64,000 nucleotides of DNA from Rhizobium sp. 007 (GTDB taxonomy: Bacteria > Pseudomonadota > Alphaproteobacteria > Rhizobiales > Rhizobiaceae), in the NCBI RefSeq assembly GCF_015353075.1, contig NZ_CP064187.1:3554501-3618500 (forward strand), in the 5' to 3' direction. Shown in pieces: positions 45,001 to 52,614 of the stretch. The notes under the pieces were generated by a model. That model had not been told where the DNA came from, searched no databases, and saw only the letters and a program-made list of their open reading frames with translations. Numbering within the stretch: the stretch's first letter is position 1; every line of letters starts with the position of its first letter. The position numbers were made by a program, and so were the translations under genes.

Positions 45001-48000
45001 CCGGGACCGTATCCGCTTCTGGAAGGCTCTCCGCACCGGCCGTTGATTTCGATCTTGATTGGAAGGACGCAGCCACAAGCCAGACCAAGGGTGCCGGATT
45101 GAAAGCGCTCGGCCTGAGCGCCACCGGCAAACTCGCAGATAACAAGCTTGACTTCGATGCAGATCTGACCGGGGCAGCCAACACGGGACTGAGCGCGGAC
45201 GGGAGCATTGTTATCGCCGGCACGGCGGTCCAAAGTCTCGACGTGAATGCCAATCTCAACAATGTCCCGGCAAGCATTGCAAACAGCTTCGTGCCCGCAC
45301 TTGCCGCGGAGGGCACGATCTCCGGAACTGCCAAGGCATCGGGAACACTTGCTGCGCCGGCCGTCGATTTCGACCTCGACTGGAAAGACGCAGCCACGAG
45401 CCAGACGAAACAGGCAAAGCTTGCTCCGTTCGGCCTGAGCGCCACCGGCAAACTCGCAGATAACAAGCTCGACTTCGATGCAGATCTGACCGGGGCAGCC
45501 AACACGGGACTGAGCGCGGACGGGAGCATTGTTATCGCCGGCACGGCGGTCCAAAGTCTCGACGTGAATGCCAATCTCAACAATGTCCCGGCAAGCATTG
45601 CAAACAGCTTCGTGCCCGCACTTGCCGCGGAGGGCACGATCTCCGGAACTGCCAAGGCATCGGGAACACTTGCTGCGCCGGCCGTCGATTTCGATCTTGA
45701 TTGGAAGGACGCAGCCACAAGCCAGACCAAGGGTGCCGGATTGAAAGCGCTCGGGCTGAGCGCCACTGGCAAATTTGCCGATAACAAGCTCGACTTCGAT
45801 GCGAACCTATCGGGCCCAGCCGAAATGGGTCTCAAGGCAAACGGCAATGTCGTGATTGCCGGCACGGCGGTCCAAAACCTCGACGTGAATGCCAATCTCA
45901 ACAATGTCCCGGCAAGCATTGCAAACAGCTTCGTGCCCGCACTTGCCGCCGAAGGAACGATCTCTGGAACTGCCAAGGCATCGGGAACACTTGCTGCGCC
46001 GGCCGTCGATTTCGACCTCGACTGGAAAGACGCAGCCACGAGCCAGACGAAACAGGCAAAGCTTGCTCCGTTCGGCCTGAGCGCCACCGGCAAACTCGCA
46101 GATAACAAGCTTGACTTCGATGCAGATCTGACCGGGGCAGCCAACACGGGACTGAGCGCGGACGGGAGCATTGTTATCGCCGGCACGGCGGTCCAAAGTC
46201 TCGACGTGAATGCCAATCTCAACAATGTCCCGGCAAGCATTGCAAACAGCTTCGTGCCCGCACTTGCCGCGGAGGGCACGATCTCCGGAACTGCCAAGGC
46301 ATCGGGAACACTTGCTGCGCCGGCCGTCGATTTCGACCTCGACTGGAAAGACGCAGCCACGAGCCAGACGAAACAGGCAAAGCTTGCTCCGTTCGGCCTG
46401 AGCGCCACCGGCAAACTCGCAGATAACAAGCTCGACTTCGATGCAGATCTGACCGGGGCAGCCAACACGGGACTGAGCGCGGACGGGAGCATTGTTATCG
46501 CCGGCACGGCGGTCCAAAGTCTCGACGTGAATGCCAATCTCAACAATGTCCCGGCAAGCATTGCAAACAGCTTCGTGCCCGCACTTGCCGCGGAGGGCAC
46601 GATCTCCGGAACTGCCAAGGCATCGGGAACACTTGCTGCGCCGGCCGTCGATTTCGACCTCGACTGGAAAGACGCAGCCACAAGCCAGACCAAGGGTGCC
46701 GGATTGAAAGCGCTCGGGCTGAGCGCCACTGGCAAATTTGCCGATAACAGGCTCGACTTCGATACAAGTGCGAATGCCGCCGATGGCGTGGCTTTGAAAG
46801 CGGCGGGTAAGGTCGTTGTTGCTGAAAAGACTATTCAGAGCTTGGAGATTGACGCGAACGTCACCAACGTTCCAGCAAGCATCGCAAACGGCTTCGTCCC
46901 GGGCCTGGCTGCCGGGGGTACCGTTTCGGGAACGGTGACAGCCTCTGGGACGCTCTCCTCACCTGCCGTTGATTTCAGACTCGATTGGAAGGACTTGGCG
47001 ACAAGTCAGACGAAGGGCGCCAAGCTGTCGTCGCTGAACCTCAGCGCGACCGGAAAGTTTGCCGACAACAAGCTCGATTTCGACGCGAATGCGAGCGGTG
47101 CTGACGGAGCTTCGTTGAAAGCTATCGGCAATGTCGCAATTGCCGGCAAGACAGTCGAGAGCCTGAAGGTGGACGCCGACATTGCCGATCTACCGGCAGG
47201 CATCGCCAACAATTTCGTGCCAGGCCTTGCGGCAGAAGGTGTCCTTTCTGGCACGGTTGTGGCTGAGGGAAGCCTTGCTTCCCCGACAGCCGATTTCAAA
47301 CTCAACTGGAAGAACGCGGCAACCAGCCACACCAAGAAGGCAGGACTGTCCCAGCTCGCGGTGAACGCGACCGGCAAGCTTGCGAACAACAGGCTCGACT
47401 TCGATGCTAACATGAACGGCGCTGACAACGTCACGCTGAAAGCCGGCGGCAATGTCATGATAGAGGGCACAGTCGTCAAGAGCCTCAAGGTGGACGCCAA
47501 TGTCTCCAATCTTCCGGCGAGCGTGGCAAACGGTTTCGTACCGGGCCTCGCCGCCGAAGGAACGATCTCCGGAACCGCATCGGTTTCGGGGCCGCTTTCC
47601 GCTCCGAAGGTTGATTTCAAGCTCAACTGGAAGAATGCGGCGACCAGCCAAACCAAAGGCGCCGGGCTCTCGCCTTTCGCAATCACCGCGAACGGCGAGC
47701 TCGCCGATAACACACTCACCATCGATACCGACCTTACCGGCGACAGCGGCCTTTCGATGAAGGGTGGCGGCACCGTTGCGATCACCGGCAGTCGGGCCCT
47801 CAACCTGCAATTCCGCGGCAACCTCCCCTTTGCCATCTTGGCTGCACAGTTGGCGCAACAGGGCTTTGTCGCGGACGGTACCGCCGACATAGACCTCCGT
47901 ATCACCGGCACGGCCGCCGGCCCCGTCATCAACGGGTCTATCGCGACCAGCGGCGCCAAGCTGGTCGATGTCCGCAGGAACCTTGCGCTCGACAATGTCG

Positions 48001-49091
48001 TCGCCAACATCACCATGAATGGCGAGCAGGCCACCATTTCCCGCCTAAGCGGCAATTTCGCGAGCGGCGGCAGCGTTACGGCGAGCGGTACGGTCGGGAT
48101 CCGGCCGGGCAGCGGCTATCCGGTAAACATCGAGGTTAGGCTGGACAAGGCAGTCTATGTTGACGGAACGCTTGTCGTCGCGACGGTCGATGGCAATCTC
48201 GGTCTGCGGGGTCCGCTTCTCACCAACCCGGTGCTGAGCGGCAGGTTGAACGTCGAAAAAGCATCGATCACCGTGCCGGACAAGCTGCCGACTTCACTGC
48301 GCGAAATCAACATTAAGCACGTGAATGCACCACCTGCGGTGCGTGCCCAGCTGCGCGACGAAAACGCGCAGAAGGCCGGCGAGAAATCAACGACGCTCGC
48401 GCTCGACCTGCAGATTAGCGCGCCGTCGAAAATCTTCGTCCGCGGCCGCGGCATCGATTCGGAACTTGGAGGCAGTGTCACGATCAGAGGAACGGCGGCA
48501 ACGCCCGTCGTTTCCGGCGGCTTCACCATGCGTCGCGGACGCTTGACCATGCTTAATCGCCGCCTGAACTTCACCGACAAGAGCCGCATTACGTTTGCTG
48601 GCGACTTGACGCCGGCGCTCGATATGGAAGCGAGCTCCACTTCGGGAACGACGACGCTCACCGTCGATGTCACGGGACTTGCGACAGATCCCTCGATCAC
48701 CTTCTCGTCCTCGCCGACCTTGCCGCAGGATGAAGTGCTGGCGCAGCTCATATTCGGCCAATCGATGTCGAAGCTCTCGCCGGTCCAGATCGCGCAGCTC
48801 GCCGATGCGGTGAGCCAGCTGGCGGGTGGACGTTCGACCTCGCTTTTCGAGGGGCTCCGCAACCAACTTGGTGTCGACGACCTCAACATCAGCACCGACG
48901 AGAAGGGGCAGACAAGTGTCAGCGTCGGCCGCTATCTGAACGAGCGCACCTATTTCGAGTTGCAGCAAGGCGGCGAAGCAGGCGCCAAGGCAGTCATCAA
49001 TCTCGATGTCGGGCGTGGCGTGAAATTACGTGGTGCTGGGGGTGGAAATGGCGCCGGCGAAGCCGGCATCGTCTACGAACATGAATACTAG
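42024..49091 (+). CDS. tamB: Translocation/assembly module protein TamB, very long
   Basis: A 2355-residue protein. One N-terminal membrane segment (about residues 9-32) is followed by an AsmA-like beta-rich region and the C-terminal TamB (DUF490) domain, about residues 1980-2355, with LGLRGPLLTNPVLSGRL and DPSITFSSSPTLPQDEVLAQLIFG. TamB spans the periplasm as a long beta-taco groove that carries hydrophobic substrate between membranes and works with TamA. The length is well above the usual 1200-1900 residues because of ten exact 107-residue repeats (residues 867-1936). The stop overlaps the convergent Lrp gene by 4 bases. The long opposite-strand frame in 44375-46735 mirrors the repeats and is not a gene. 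Confidence 0.93.
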   Translation: MQALTKFVSWTIRVIGFATGAALILAAIAIAILGFTSFGSRIVTEEVAEALSNRDMKIAVREPSGLLTGGLRAAEITISDTRGVFAQITGLSIDWNPLALLRGAFHASELSLGSVNIIRKPVRTIPSPPASGEDEGFSLPIKIDVDRIAISDINLSEKFAGRAFTLTARGNLQADQNGGNAVINISRHDVPDAKLSADLAFMPDQNQLRLKAQLSEPKGGLVAAFLSLPGDPSVDIVVDGEGPVSDWNGRLQAALDGQQRASIKGHHALTQDGLHHLDLKGGGDLSTLLPPAFRPLFSGQTNIDVSATFNNRGKLDIQTGNIATGSVVIAASGALDRAGNNSLNVNVLGTSGPVDFRWPLADGEARFMVTGLNLALTGDAQSARLNASASLDAATLPQVTIGNVKLTAKSDAFNLAKRSGAVQLRMVAGDTTFLNPDVNRAVRGPVTLAAPLQISADGVGFNGTTFESANASGTVNGTYKLTDNTLTGNAKLTVQPAALPPAIASRFDTPISIDTQIAGTIPSKINLSDLVVKSGTIETAGSVVLDGESLTASLSGRLPDVRKLLETAEGEASYTVNASGPLTALAIKANLKAATLRTAGRTLGDLDVNISGAADPDAPQGTINAKVTIDGQPISIVADAQSKGGVINVPSFSADVGSNRLRGNVQLSSRFEPTGALTFDFPDIGLLAALGGQRAQGDLKGALDIANDNGKIALKVTAAGNGLQRDTFSIVRPDIAITVTDLKALSANGIVKAGEMSAGANKLTEPVLNFVQQQNRTKFDLNAAYDDNPVLAEGDLETKAGATTIRLDRFSGKPRNIPVELSQPAEIAIANGQAALSGLTVKTGSGSVAVTGSAGETLDINAVISDLPASLANGFVPKLNAEGAISGTVSVKGTPATPIADFKLDWKNAATSHTKSAHLAPFGVVATGKFADNKLDFDASVDGSEGLSLKSRGNVVVAGTDGQSLKIDADVVNLPARIANGFVPDLAAEGAITGTVSASGRLSAPAVDFDLDWKDAATSQTKGAGLKALGLSATGKLADNKLDFDADLTGAANTGLSADGSIVIAGTAVQSLDVNANLNNVPASIANSFVPALAAEGTISGTAKASGTLAAPAVDFDLDWKDAATSQTKQAKLAPFGLSATGKLADNKLDFDADLTGAANTGLSADGSIVIAGTAVQSLDVNANLNNVPASIANSFVPALAAEGTISGTAKASGTLAAPAVDFDLDWKDAATSQTKGAGLKALGLSATGKFADNKLDFDANLSGPAEMGLKANGNVVIAGTAVQNLDVNANLNNVPASIANSFVPALAAEGTISGTAKASGTLAAPAVDFDLDWKDAATSQTKQAKLAPFGLSATGKLADNKLDFDADLTGAANTGLSADGSIVIAGTAVQSLDVNANLNNVPASIANSFVPALAAEGTISGTAKASGTLAAPAVDFDLDWKDAATSQTKQAKLAPFGLSATGKLADNKLDFDADLTGAANTGLSADGSIVIAGTAVQSLDVNANLNNVPASIANSFVPALAAEGTISGTAKASGTLAAPAVDFDLDWKDAATSQTKGAGLKALGLSATGKFADNRLDFDTSANAADGVALKAAGKVVVAEKTIQSLEIDANVTNVPASIANGFVPGLAAGGTVSGTVTASGTLSSPAVDFRLDWKDLATSQTKGAKLSSLNLSATGKFADNKLDFDANASGADGASLKAIGNVAIAGKTVESLKVDADIADLPAGIANNFVPGLAAEGVLSGTVVAEGSLASPTADFKLNWKNAATSHTKKAGLSQLAVNATGKLANNRLDFDANMNGADNVTLKAGGNVMIEGTVVKSLKVDANVSNLPASVANGFVPGLAAEGTISGTASVSGPLSAPKVDFKLNWKNAATSQTKGAGLSPFAITANGELADNTLTIDTDLTGDSGLSMKGGGTVAITGSRALNLQFRGNLPFAILAAQLAQQGFVADGTADIDLRITGTAAGPVINGSIATSGAKLVDVRRNLALDNVVANITMNGEQATISRLSGNFASGGSVTASGTVGIRPGSGYPVNIEVRLDKAVYVDGTLVVATVDGNLGLRGPLLTNPVLSGRLNVEKASITVPDKLPTSLREINIKHVNAPPAVRAQLRDENAQKAGEKSTTLALDLQISAPSKIFVRGRGIDSELGGSVTIRGTAATPVVSGGFTMRRGRLTMLNRRLNFTDKSRITFAGDLTPALDMEASSTSGTTTLTVDVTGLATDPSITFSSSPTLPQDEVLAQLIFGQSMSKLSPVQIAQLADAVSQLAGGRSTSLFEGLRNQLGVDDLNISTDEKGQTSVSVGRYLNERTYFELQQGGEAGAKAVINLDVGRGVKLRGAGGGNGAGEAGIVYEHEY
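44622..47831 (+). repeat. Ten tandem 321-bp repeats inside tamB
   Basis: Anchoring on the (L/V)PA-(S/R/G)-x-ANxFVP motif gives ten units with exact spacing of 107 codons (residues 867, 974, 1081, ... 1830) and no insertion or deletion. Units 1, 2 and 8-10 have diverged. Units 3-7 (anchors at 45264, 45585, 45906, 46227 and 46548) are nearly identical in DNA over about 1.6 kb, up to about 46745, pointing to recent duplication or gene conversion. Each unit has the order LDVNANLNN, VPASIANSFVP, GTAKASGTLAAPAVDFDLDW, ATSQTK, LGLSATGK, ADNKLDFD, fitting one turn of a beta groove. Confidence 0.95.
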
Positions 49092-49516
49092 AATCCGGAC
49101 TTCCGGGTTTTCAGCAGGATACTGGTTTCAGTCGAATTGATGCCGTTGATGAGCCGGATACGGCGGAGCGTCTCATCGAAGGAGACGAGATCGCGATCCT
49201 CAAGCTCCGCGACGAAATCCCATTTGCCGTTGGTGCTGTGCAGCGCGCGTACCTGCGGGAGACCGCGCAACTGATCGGCTACTCGGTCGGCGAGCTTGCC
49301 GAGTACCTCGATCATGACGATGGCACGAACGCCGGCGGCGCGCGTTTCATGGCCGGTCCGGATGGTAAAAGCGGCAATGGTGCCGCTTTCAACAAGCCGG
49401 TCGATACGGGCGGCAACGGTCGCGCGCGACGCGCCAGTCATCGCGGCGAGAGAGGATACCGGCGTTCTAGCATTATGGCGAAGCGCGCTTAGAAGTTCTT
49501 GATCAAGGTCGTCCAT
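49088..49516 (-). CDS. Lrp/AsnC-family transcriptional regulator
   Basis: A 142-residue regulator: an N-terminal winged helix-turn-helix (ARTPVSSLAAMTGASRATVAARIDRL, partly quoted, about residues 15-40) and a C-terminal RAM ligand-binding domain (MIEVLGKLADRVADQLRGLPQV, in part). ATG 49516 is the usual start. It is divergent from the arginase gene with 132 bases between starts. In Agrobacterium and Rhizobium an Lrp-type factor next to arginase/OAT genes activates arginine or ornithine catabolism; that is the likely role here. A 7-base inverted repeat just upstream may be its operator. Confidence 0.9.
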   Translation of the reverse strand: MDDLDQELLSALRHNARTPVSSLAAMTGASRATVAARIDRLVESGTIAAFTIRTGHETRAAGVRAIVMIEVLGKLADRVADQLRGLPQVRALHSTNGKWDFVAELEDRDLVSFDETLRRIRLINGINSTETSILLKTRKSGF

Positions 49517-49522
49517 GGCGAT

Positions 49523-49551
49523 CACTTTGTCGAAACACACTTAGCAAAGTG
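49523..49551. promoter_or_regulatory. Inverted repeat between the Lrp gene and rocF
   Basis: CACTTTG at 49523-49529 and CAAAGTG at 49545-49551 are a perfect inverted repeat with 15 bases between. It lies 7-35 bases upstream of the Lrp gene start and about 100 bases upstream of rocF, a position fitting autoregulation and divergent control. Confidence 0.45.
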
Positions 49552-49648
49552 CATAATCGGATTTCATTTCTGACACTTTTCCATCTTTTTGCCGTCACGT
49601 CGATATCCGAATATGCGCTAATCCAATTTCGAATCCGGAGCGCCCAGA

Positions 49649-50584
49649 ATGGAAGTTCAATCTCGATCAGTCACACTCATTGGTGTTCCGGTAGAGGAAG
49701 GCTCGGGCCGGCGCGGGGCGGCGATGGGGCCGGCAGCGCTACGCATTGCCGGTGTGGACCAGACACTGATAGACCTCGGCCACGATGTGCGCGATGAAGG
49801 CGACATCCACGTCGTTCCGGCACGTGACCTTCCGAACCATCCGAAGGCGCACAATCTGCGTCTCATTGGCGCCTATACGCGTGCGCTCGAAGCCAGCACC
49901 TACGAGGCCGCTGCGGCCGGACGCTTCCCGCTGATTCTCGGCGGCGACCACAGCCTGTCGATGGGCAGTGTCTCCGGCATGGCACGTTACGCGGCCGAAA
50001 AAGACCGCCCGCTCTTCGTGCTCTGGCTCGACGCCCATTCCGACTTCAATTCGCCGGCGACGTCGCCTTCCGGCAATATGCATGGCATGCCCGTCGCTTT
50101 CTTCAGCGGTCAGGCCGAGGTCGCCGAAATCCTGCCTAAGGACCGGCCCCTCGTTGACCCGCGCAATGTGTTCCAGGTTGGCATCCGCTCCGTCGATCCG
50201 TCCGAACGCGTGGAAATCCAAAAGCACGGCGTCAACGTCTTCGACATGCGCTCGATCGATGAGCAGGGCATCGCAGCCACCATGCGCCATATCGTCAGCA
50301 CAATCGAAAAAGCGAACGGCCTTCTGCATGTAAGCCTCGACGTCGATTTCCTCGACCCGGATATCGCACCTGGCGTCGGCACCACCGTCCCGGGCGGCGC
50401 GACATTTCGCGAAGCGCACCTCGTCATGGAAATGCTCTCCGATAGCGGGCTCGTTTCGTCGCTTGATCTCGTCGAGCTCAATCCGTTTCTGGACGATCGC
50501 GGCAAGAGTGCCCGCGTTCTCGTGGAACTGACGGCAAGCCTCTTCGGCCGCCGCATCTTCGATCGTCCGACACGCGCCGCATAA
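49649..50584 (+). CDS. rocF: Arginase
   Basis: A 311-residue ureohydrolase that splits arginine into ornithine and urea. The dinuclear Mn site motifs are GGDHS at 98-102, DAHSD at 128-132 and DVDFLDP at 231-237, and the family opening GVPVEEGSGRRGAAMGP is present. It is the first gene of a two-gene operon with rocD, which uses the ornithine made here. It is probably controlled by the divergent Lrp-type regulator in response to arginine or ornithine. Confidence 0.96.
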   Translation: MEVQSRSVTLIGVPVEEGSGRRGAAMGPAALRIAGVDQTLIDLGHDVRDEGDIHVVPARDLPNHPKAHNLRLIGAYTRALEASTYEAAAAGRFPLILGGDHSLSMGSVSGMARYAAEKDRPLFVLWLDAHSDFNSPATSPSGNMHGMPVAFFSGQAEVAEILPKDRPLVDPRNVFQVGIRSVDPSERVEIQKHGVNVFDMRSIDEQGIAATMRHIVSTIEKANGLLHVSLDVDFLDPDIAPGVGTTVPGGATFREAHLVMEMLSDSGLVSSLDLVELNPFLDDRGKSARVLVELTASLFGRRIFDRPTRAA

Positions 50585-50596
50585 GGGGAAGCAGCC

Positions 50597-51796
50597 ATGA
50601 GCACATCCGCAGATCTGATCGCCACCGAACACCAGCTTGGTGCGCATAACTACAAGCCGCTCGACGTCGTCCTGACCCGCGGCGAAGGGGTGTACGTCTG
50701 GGATACGGACGGCAAGCGGTATCTAGATTGCCTTTCCGCCTATTCGGCGGTCAATCAGGGACACTGCCATCCGAAGATCCTGGCGGCGATGGTCGAACAG
50801 GCCGGAAAGCTCACTCTTACCTCGCGCGCATTCCGCAACGACCAGCTCGCACATCTCTATGAGGAGCTGGCCACGCTCACCGGCTCTCACAAGATCCTGC
50901 CGATGAACTCCGGCGCCGAAGCCGTTGAGACGGCCATCAAGGCGGTTCGCAAATGGGGCTATGAAGTAAAGGGCGTTCCGGAAGGAAAGGCGGAGATCAT
51001 CGTCTGCGCCGATAACTTCCATGGCCGGACGCTCACTATCGTCAGCTTTTCCACCGATCCGGACGCACGTGCCGGCTTCGGCCCCTATACGCCAGGCTTT
51101 CGCATGGTTCCCTTCGGCGATGCGGAAGCCTTCGCCGCCACCATCAACGAGAACACCGTTGCCGCCCTCATCGAGCCGATCCAGGGCGAAGCCGGTGTCA
51201 TCATCCCGCCTGAGGGATATTTCAAGCGTGTCCGTGAGTTGTGCACTGCCAACAACGTCACGCTGATCCTCGACGAGATCCAGACAGGTCTCGGCCGGAC
51301 GGGCAAATTCCTGGCGGAGGAGCATGAGGGCATTGAAGCCGACGTGACGCTGATCGGCAAGGCGCTTTCCGGTGGTTTCTATCCGGTATCGGCCGTCCTT
51401 TCCAACTCGGAAGTTCTCGGCGTGCTGAAACCCGGCCAGCATGGCTCGACGTTTGGAGGCAACCCTCTTGCTTGCGCCGTCGCGCGTGCGGCGCTGAAGG
51501 TGCTCACTGAGGAAGGCATGATCGAAAATGCCGAGAAGATGGGTGCATACTTCCTCGACGGCCTGAGGTCGATCCGCTCCAACATCGTCAAGGACGTGCG
51601 CGGCCGCGGCCTGATGATGGCGATCGAGCTGGAGCCGGAAGCAGGCGGCGCGCGGCAGTACTGCTATAATCTCAAGGAACGGGGCCTGCTGGCAAAGGAT
51701 ACGCATGAAAATACGATCCGCCTGGCGCCGCCGCTCGTCATCACCAAGGAACAGGTGGAATGGGCGATCTCTGAGATCGAGAAGACGATCGCATAA
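50597..51796 (+). CDS. rocD: Ornithine aminotransferase (ornithine--oxo-acid transaminase)
   Basis: A 399-residue class III PLP aminotransferase that converts ornithine and 2-oxoglutarate to glutamate semialdehyde and glutamate. [19 protein letters not shown] at the start and [21 protein letters not shown], then [19 protein letters not shown] with the PLP lysine are OAT hallmarks. It follows rocF by 12 bases. Together the pair routes arginine nitrogen and carbon to glutamate and proline. Confidence 0.95.
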   Translation: MSTSADLIATEHQLGAHNYKPLDVVLTRGEGVYVWDTDGKRYLDCLSAYSAVNQGHCHPKILAAMVEQAGKLTLTSRAFRNDQLAHLYEELATLTGSHKILPMNSGAEAVETAIKAVRKWGYEVKGVPEGKAEIIVCADNFHGRTLTIVSFSTDPDARAGFGPYTPGFRMVPFGDAEAFAATINENTVAALIEPIQGEAGVIIPPEGYFKRVRELCTANNVTLILDEIQTGLGRTGKFLAEEHEGIEADVTLIGKALSGGFYPVSAVLSNSEVLGVLKPGQHGSTFGGNPLACAVARAALKVLTEEGMIENAEKMGAYFLDGLRSIRSNIVKDVRGRGLMMAIELEPEAGGARQYCYNLKERGLLAKDTHENTIRLAPPLVITKEQVEWAISEIEKTIA

Positions 51797-52024
51797 GGCA
51801 AGCACCTTCTCGTTTCTATTGTTGATGCAAGACCGCGAATGAACCCAAAAACCTTGTGGTCTCCTGTGACAATTTAGATTTGTGCAACACTCTTCCGGTA
51901 ATGTCCCGGATAACCGTAACGAGGCCTCGAAGATCATTGCGAGGGCGTCGCGTGGTGTGAAGGCACGGGGTGTTCGCGCCAATGGTGGCGCAGCCGCTTC
52001 TGCCGGGCTTGGGAAGACTTTCTA
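51797..52024 (+). other. Long leader or promoter region of cheW (228 bp)
   Basis: No protein frame is credible. The 3' part is GC-rich with a stem GCGCCA-ATGG-TGGCGC at about 51975-51990 close to the cheW start, and AAGACC/GGTCTC half-repeats occur near the 5' end, possibly closing rocD. The region may hold a structured leader or a small RNA, but no family was recognised. Confidence 0.4.
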
Positions 52025-52501
52025 ATGACGACGATCAACTCAAATAACTTCAGCGGCGACACTCTCGAGATCATCGCATTCCGCCTGCATGATCAGGAGT
52101 TCTGCGTAAAGACGACCACCATCCGCGAAATCCGCGGCTGGGCGCCCTCGACGCCGATCCCGCATGCGCCCGCTGATGTCATCGGCGTCATGAACCTTCG
52201 CGGCTCAGTTATCCCGATCATCGATCTCGCCTATAAGCTCGGCATGAAGAGCACCGTCGCCAATGAGCGAAGCGCCATCGTTGTCGCCGAAGTGCACAGC
52301 ATGGTCATCGGCATGCTTGTCGACCGCGTCTCCGACATTCTGACGATTGCCTCCAGCCAGGTTCAGCCCGTACCGGAAGTGACGGCATCCTTCGATCGCG
52401 CTTACTGCGAAGGCGTCATCGCCTCGGAGAACGGCATGATCTGCTTCCTGAACCTTGCCAAGATGTTCAAGGAAAACGAAACCGACGAACTGGCAGCGTA
52501 G
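52025..52501 (+). CDS. cheW: Chemotaxis coupling protein CheW
   Basis: A 158-residue single-domain CheW. It couples chemoreceptors to the kinase CheA in the cytosol. EIIAFRLHDQEFCVKTTTIREI, shown in part, is the start; APADVIGVMNLRGSVIPIIDLAYKLG is the signature segment, here quoted only to position 70-95. It stands apart from any che operon: an isolated cheW. A strong terminator follows 24 bases after the stop. It may serve a receptor array beyond the main cluster, which is an inference from its isolation. Confidence 0.95.
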   Translation: MTTINSNNFSGDTLEIIAFRLHDQEFCVKTTTIREIRGWAPSTPIPHAPADVIGVMNLRGSVIPIIDLAYKLGMKSTVANERSAIVVAEVHSMVIGMLVDRVSDILTIASSQVQPVPEVTASFDRAYCEGVIASENGMICFLNLAKMFKENETDELAA

Positions 52502-52525
52502 CCACCGAAGCATGATTTCCGGAGA

Positions 52526-52548
52526 AGCCGCCGCAAGGCGGCTTTTTT
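52526..52548 (+). terminator. Intrinsic terminator of cheW
   Basis: AGCCGCC at 52526-52532 pairs with GGCGGCT at 52537-52543 with a GCAA tetraloop, followed by TTTTT. This is a textbook stem and T run. Confidence 0.92.
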
Positions 52549-52565
52549 AATGGTGGCGCACCATT

Positions 52566-52592
52566 AAAAAAGCACGCGCCGACGCGCGTGCC
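52566..52592 (-). terminator. Intrinsic terminator of the OFA transporter gene
   Basis: GCACGCG at 52573-52579 pairs with CGCGTGC at 52586-52592. Six A at 52567-52572 on the plus strand become the T run on the minus strand. It closes the minus-strand formate module. Confidence 0.85.
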
Positions 52593-52614
52593 TTGATTTT
52601 CGAGAATGGTCAAA

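Noticed and set aside
44375..46735. 786-codon open frame on the minus strand inside tamB
   Set aside because: It mirrors the tandem repeats of tamB, so its length is a by-product of repeated codon-biased sequence. Its translation is low-complexity (repeats rich in A, S, L) and has no ribosome-binding site or family.
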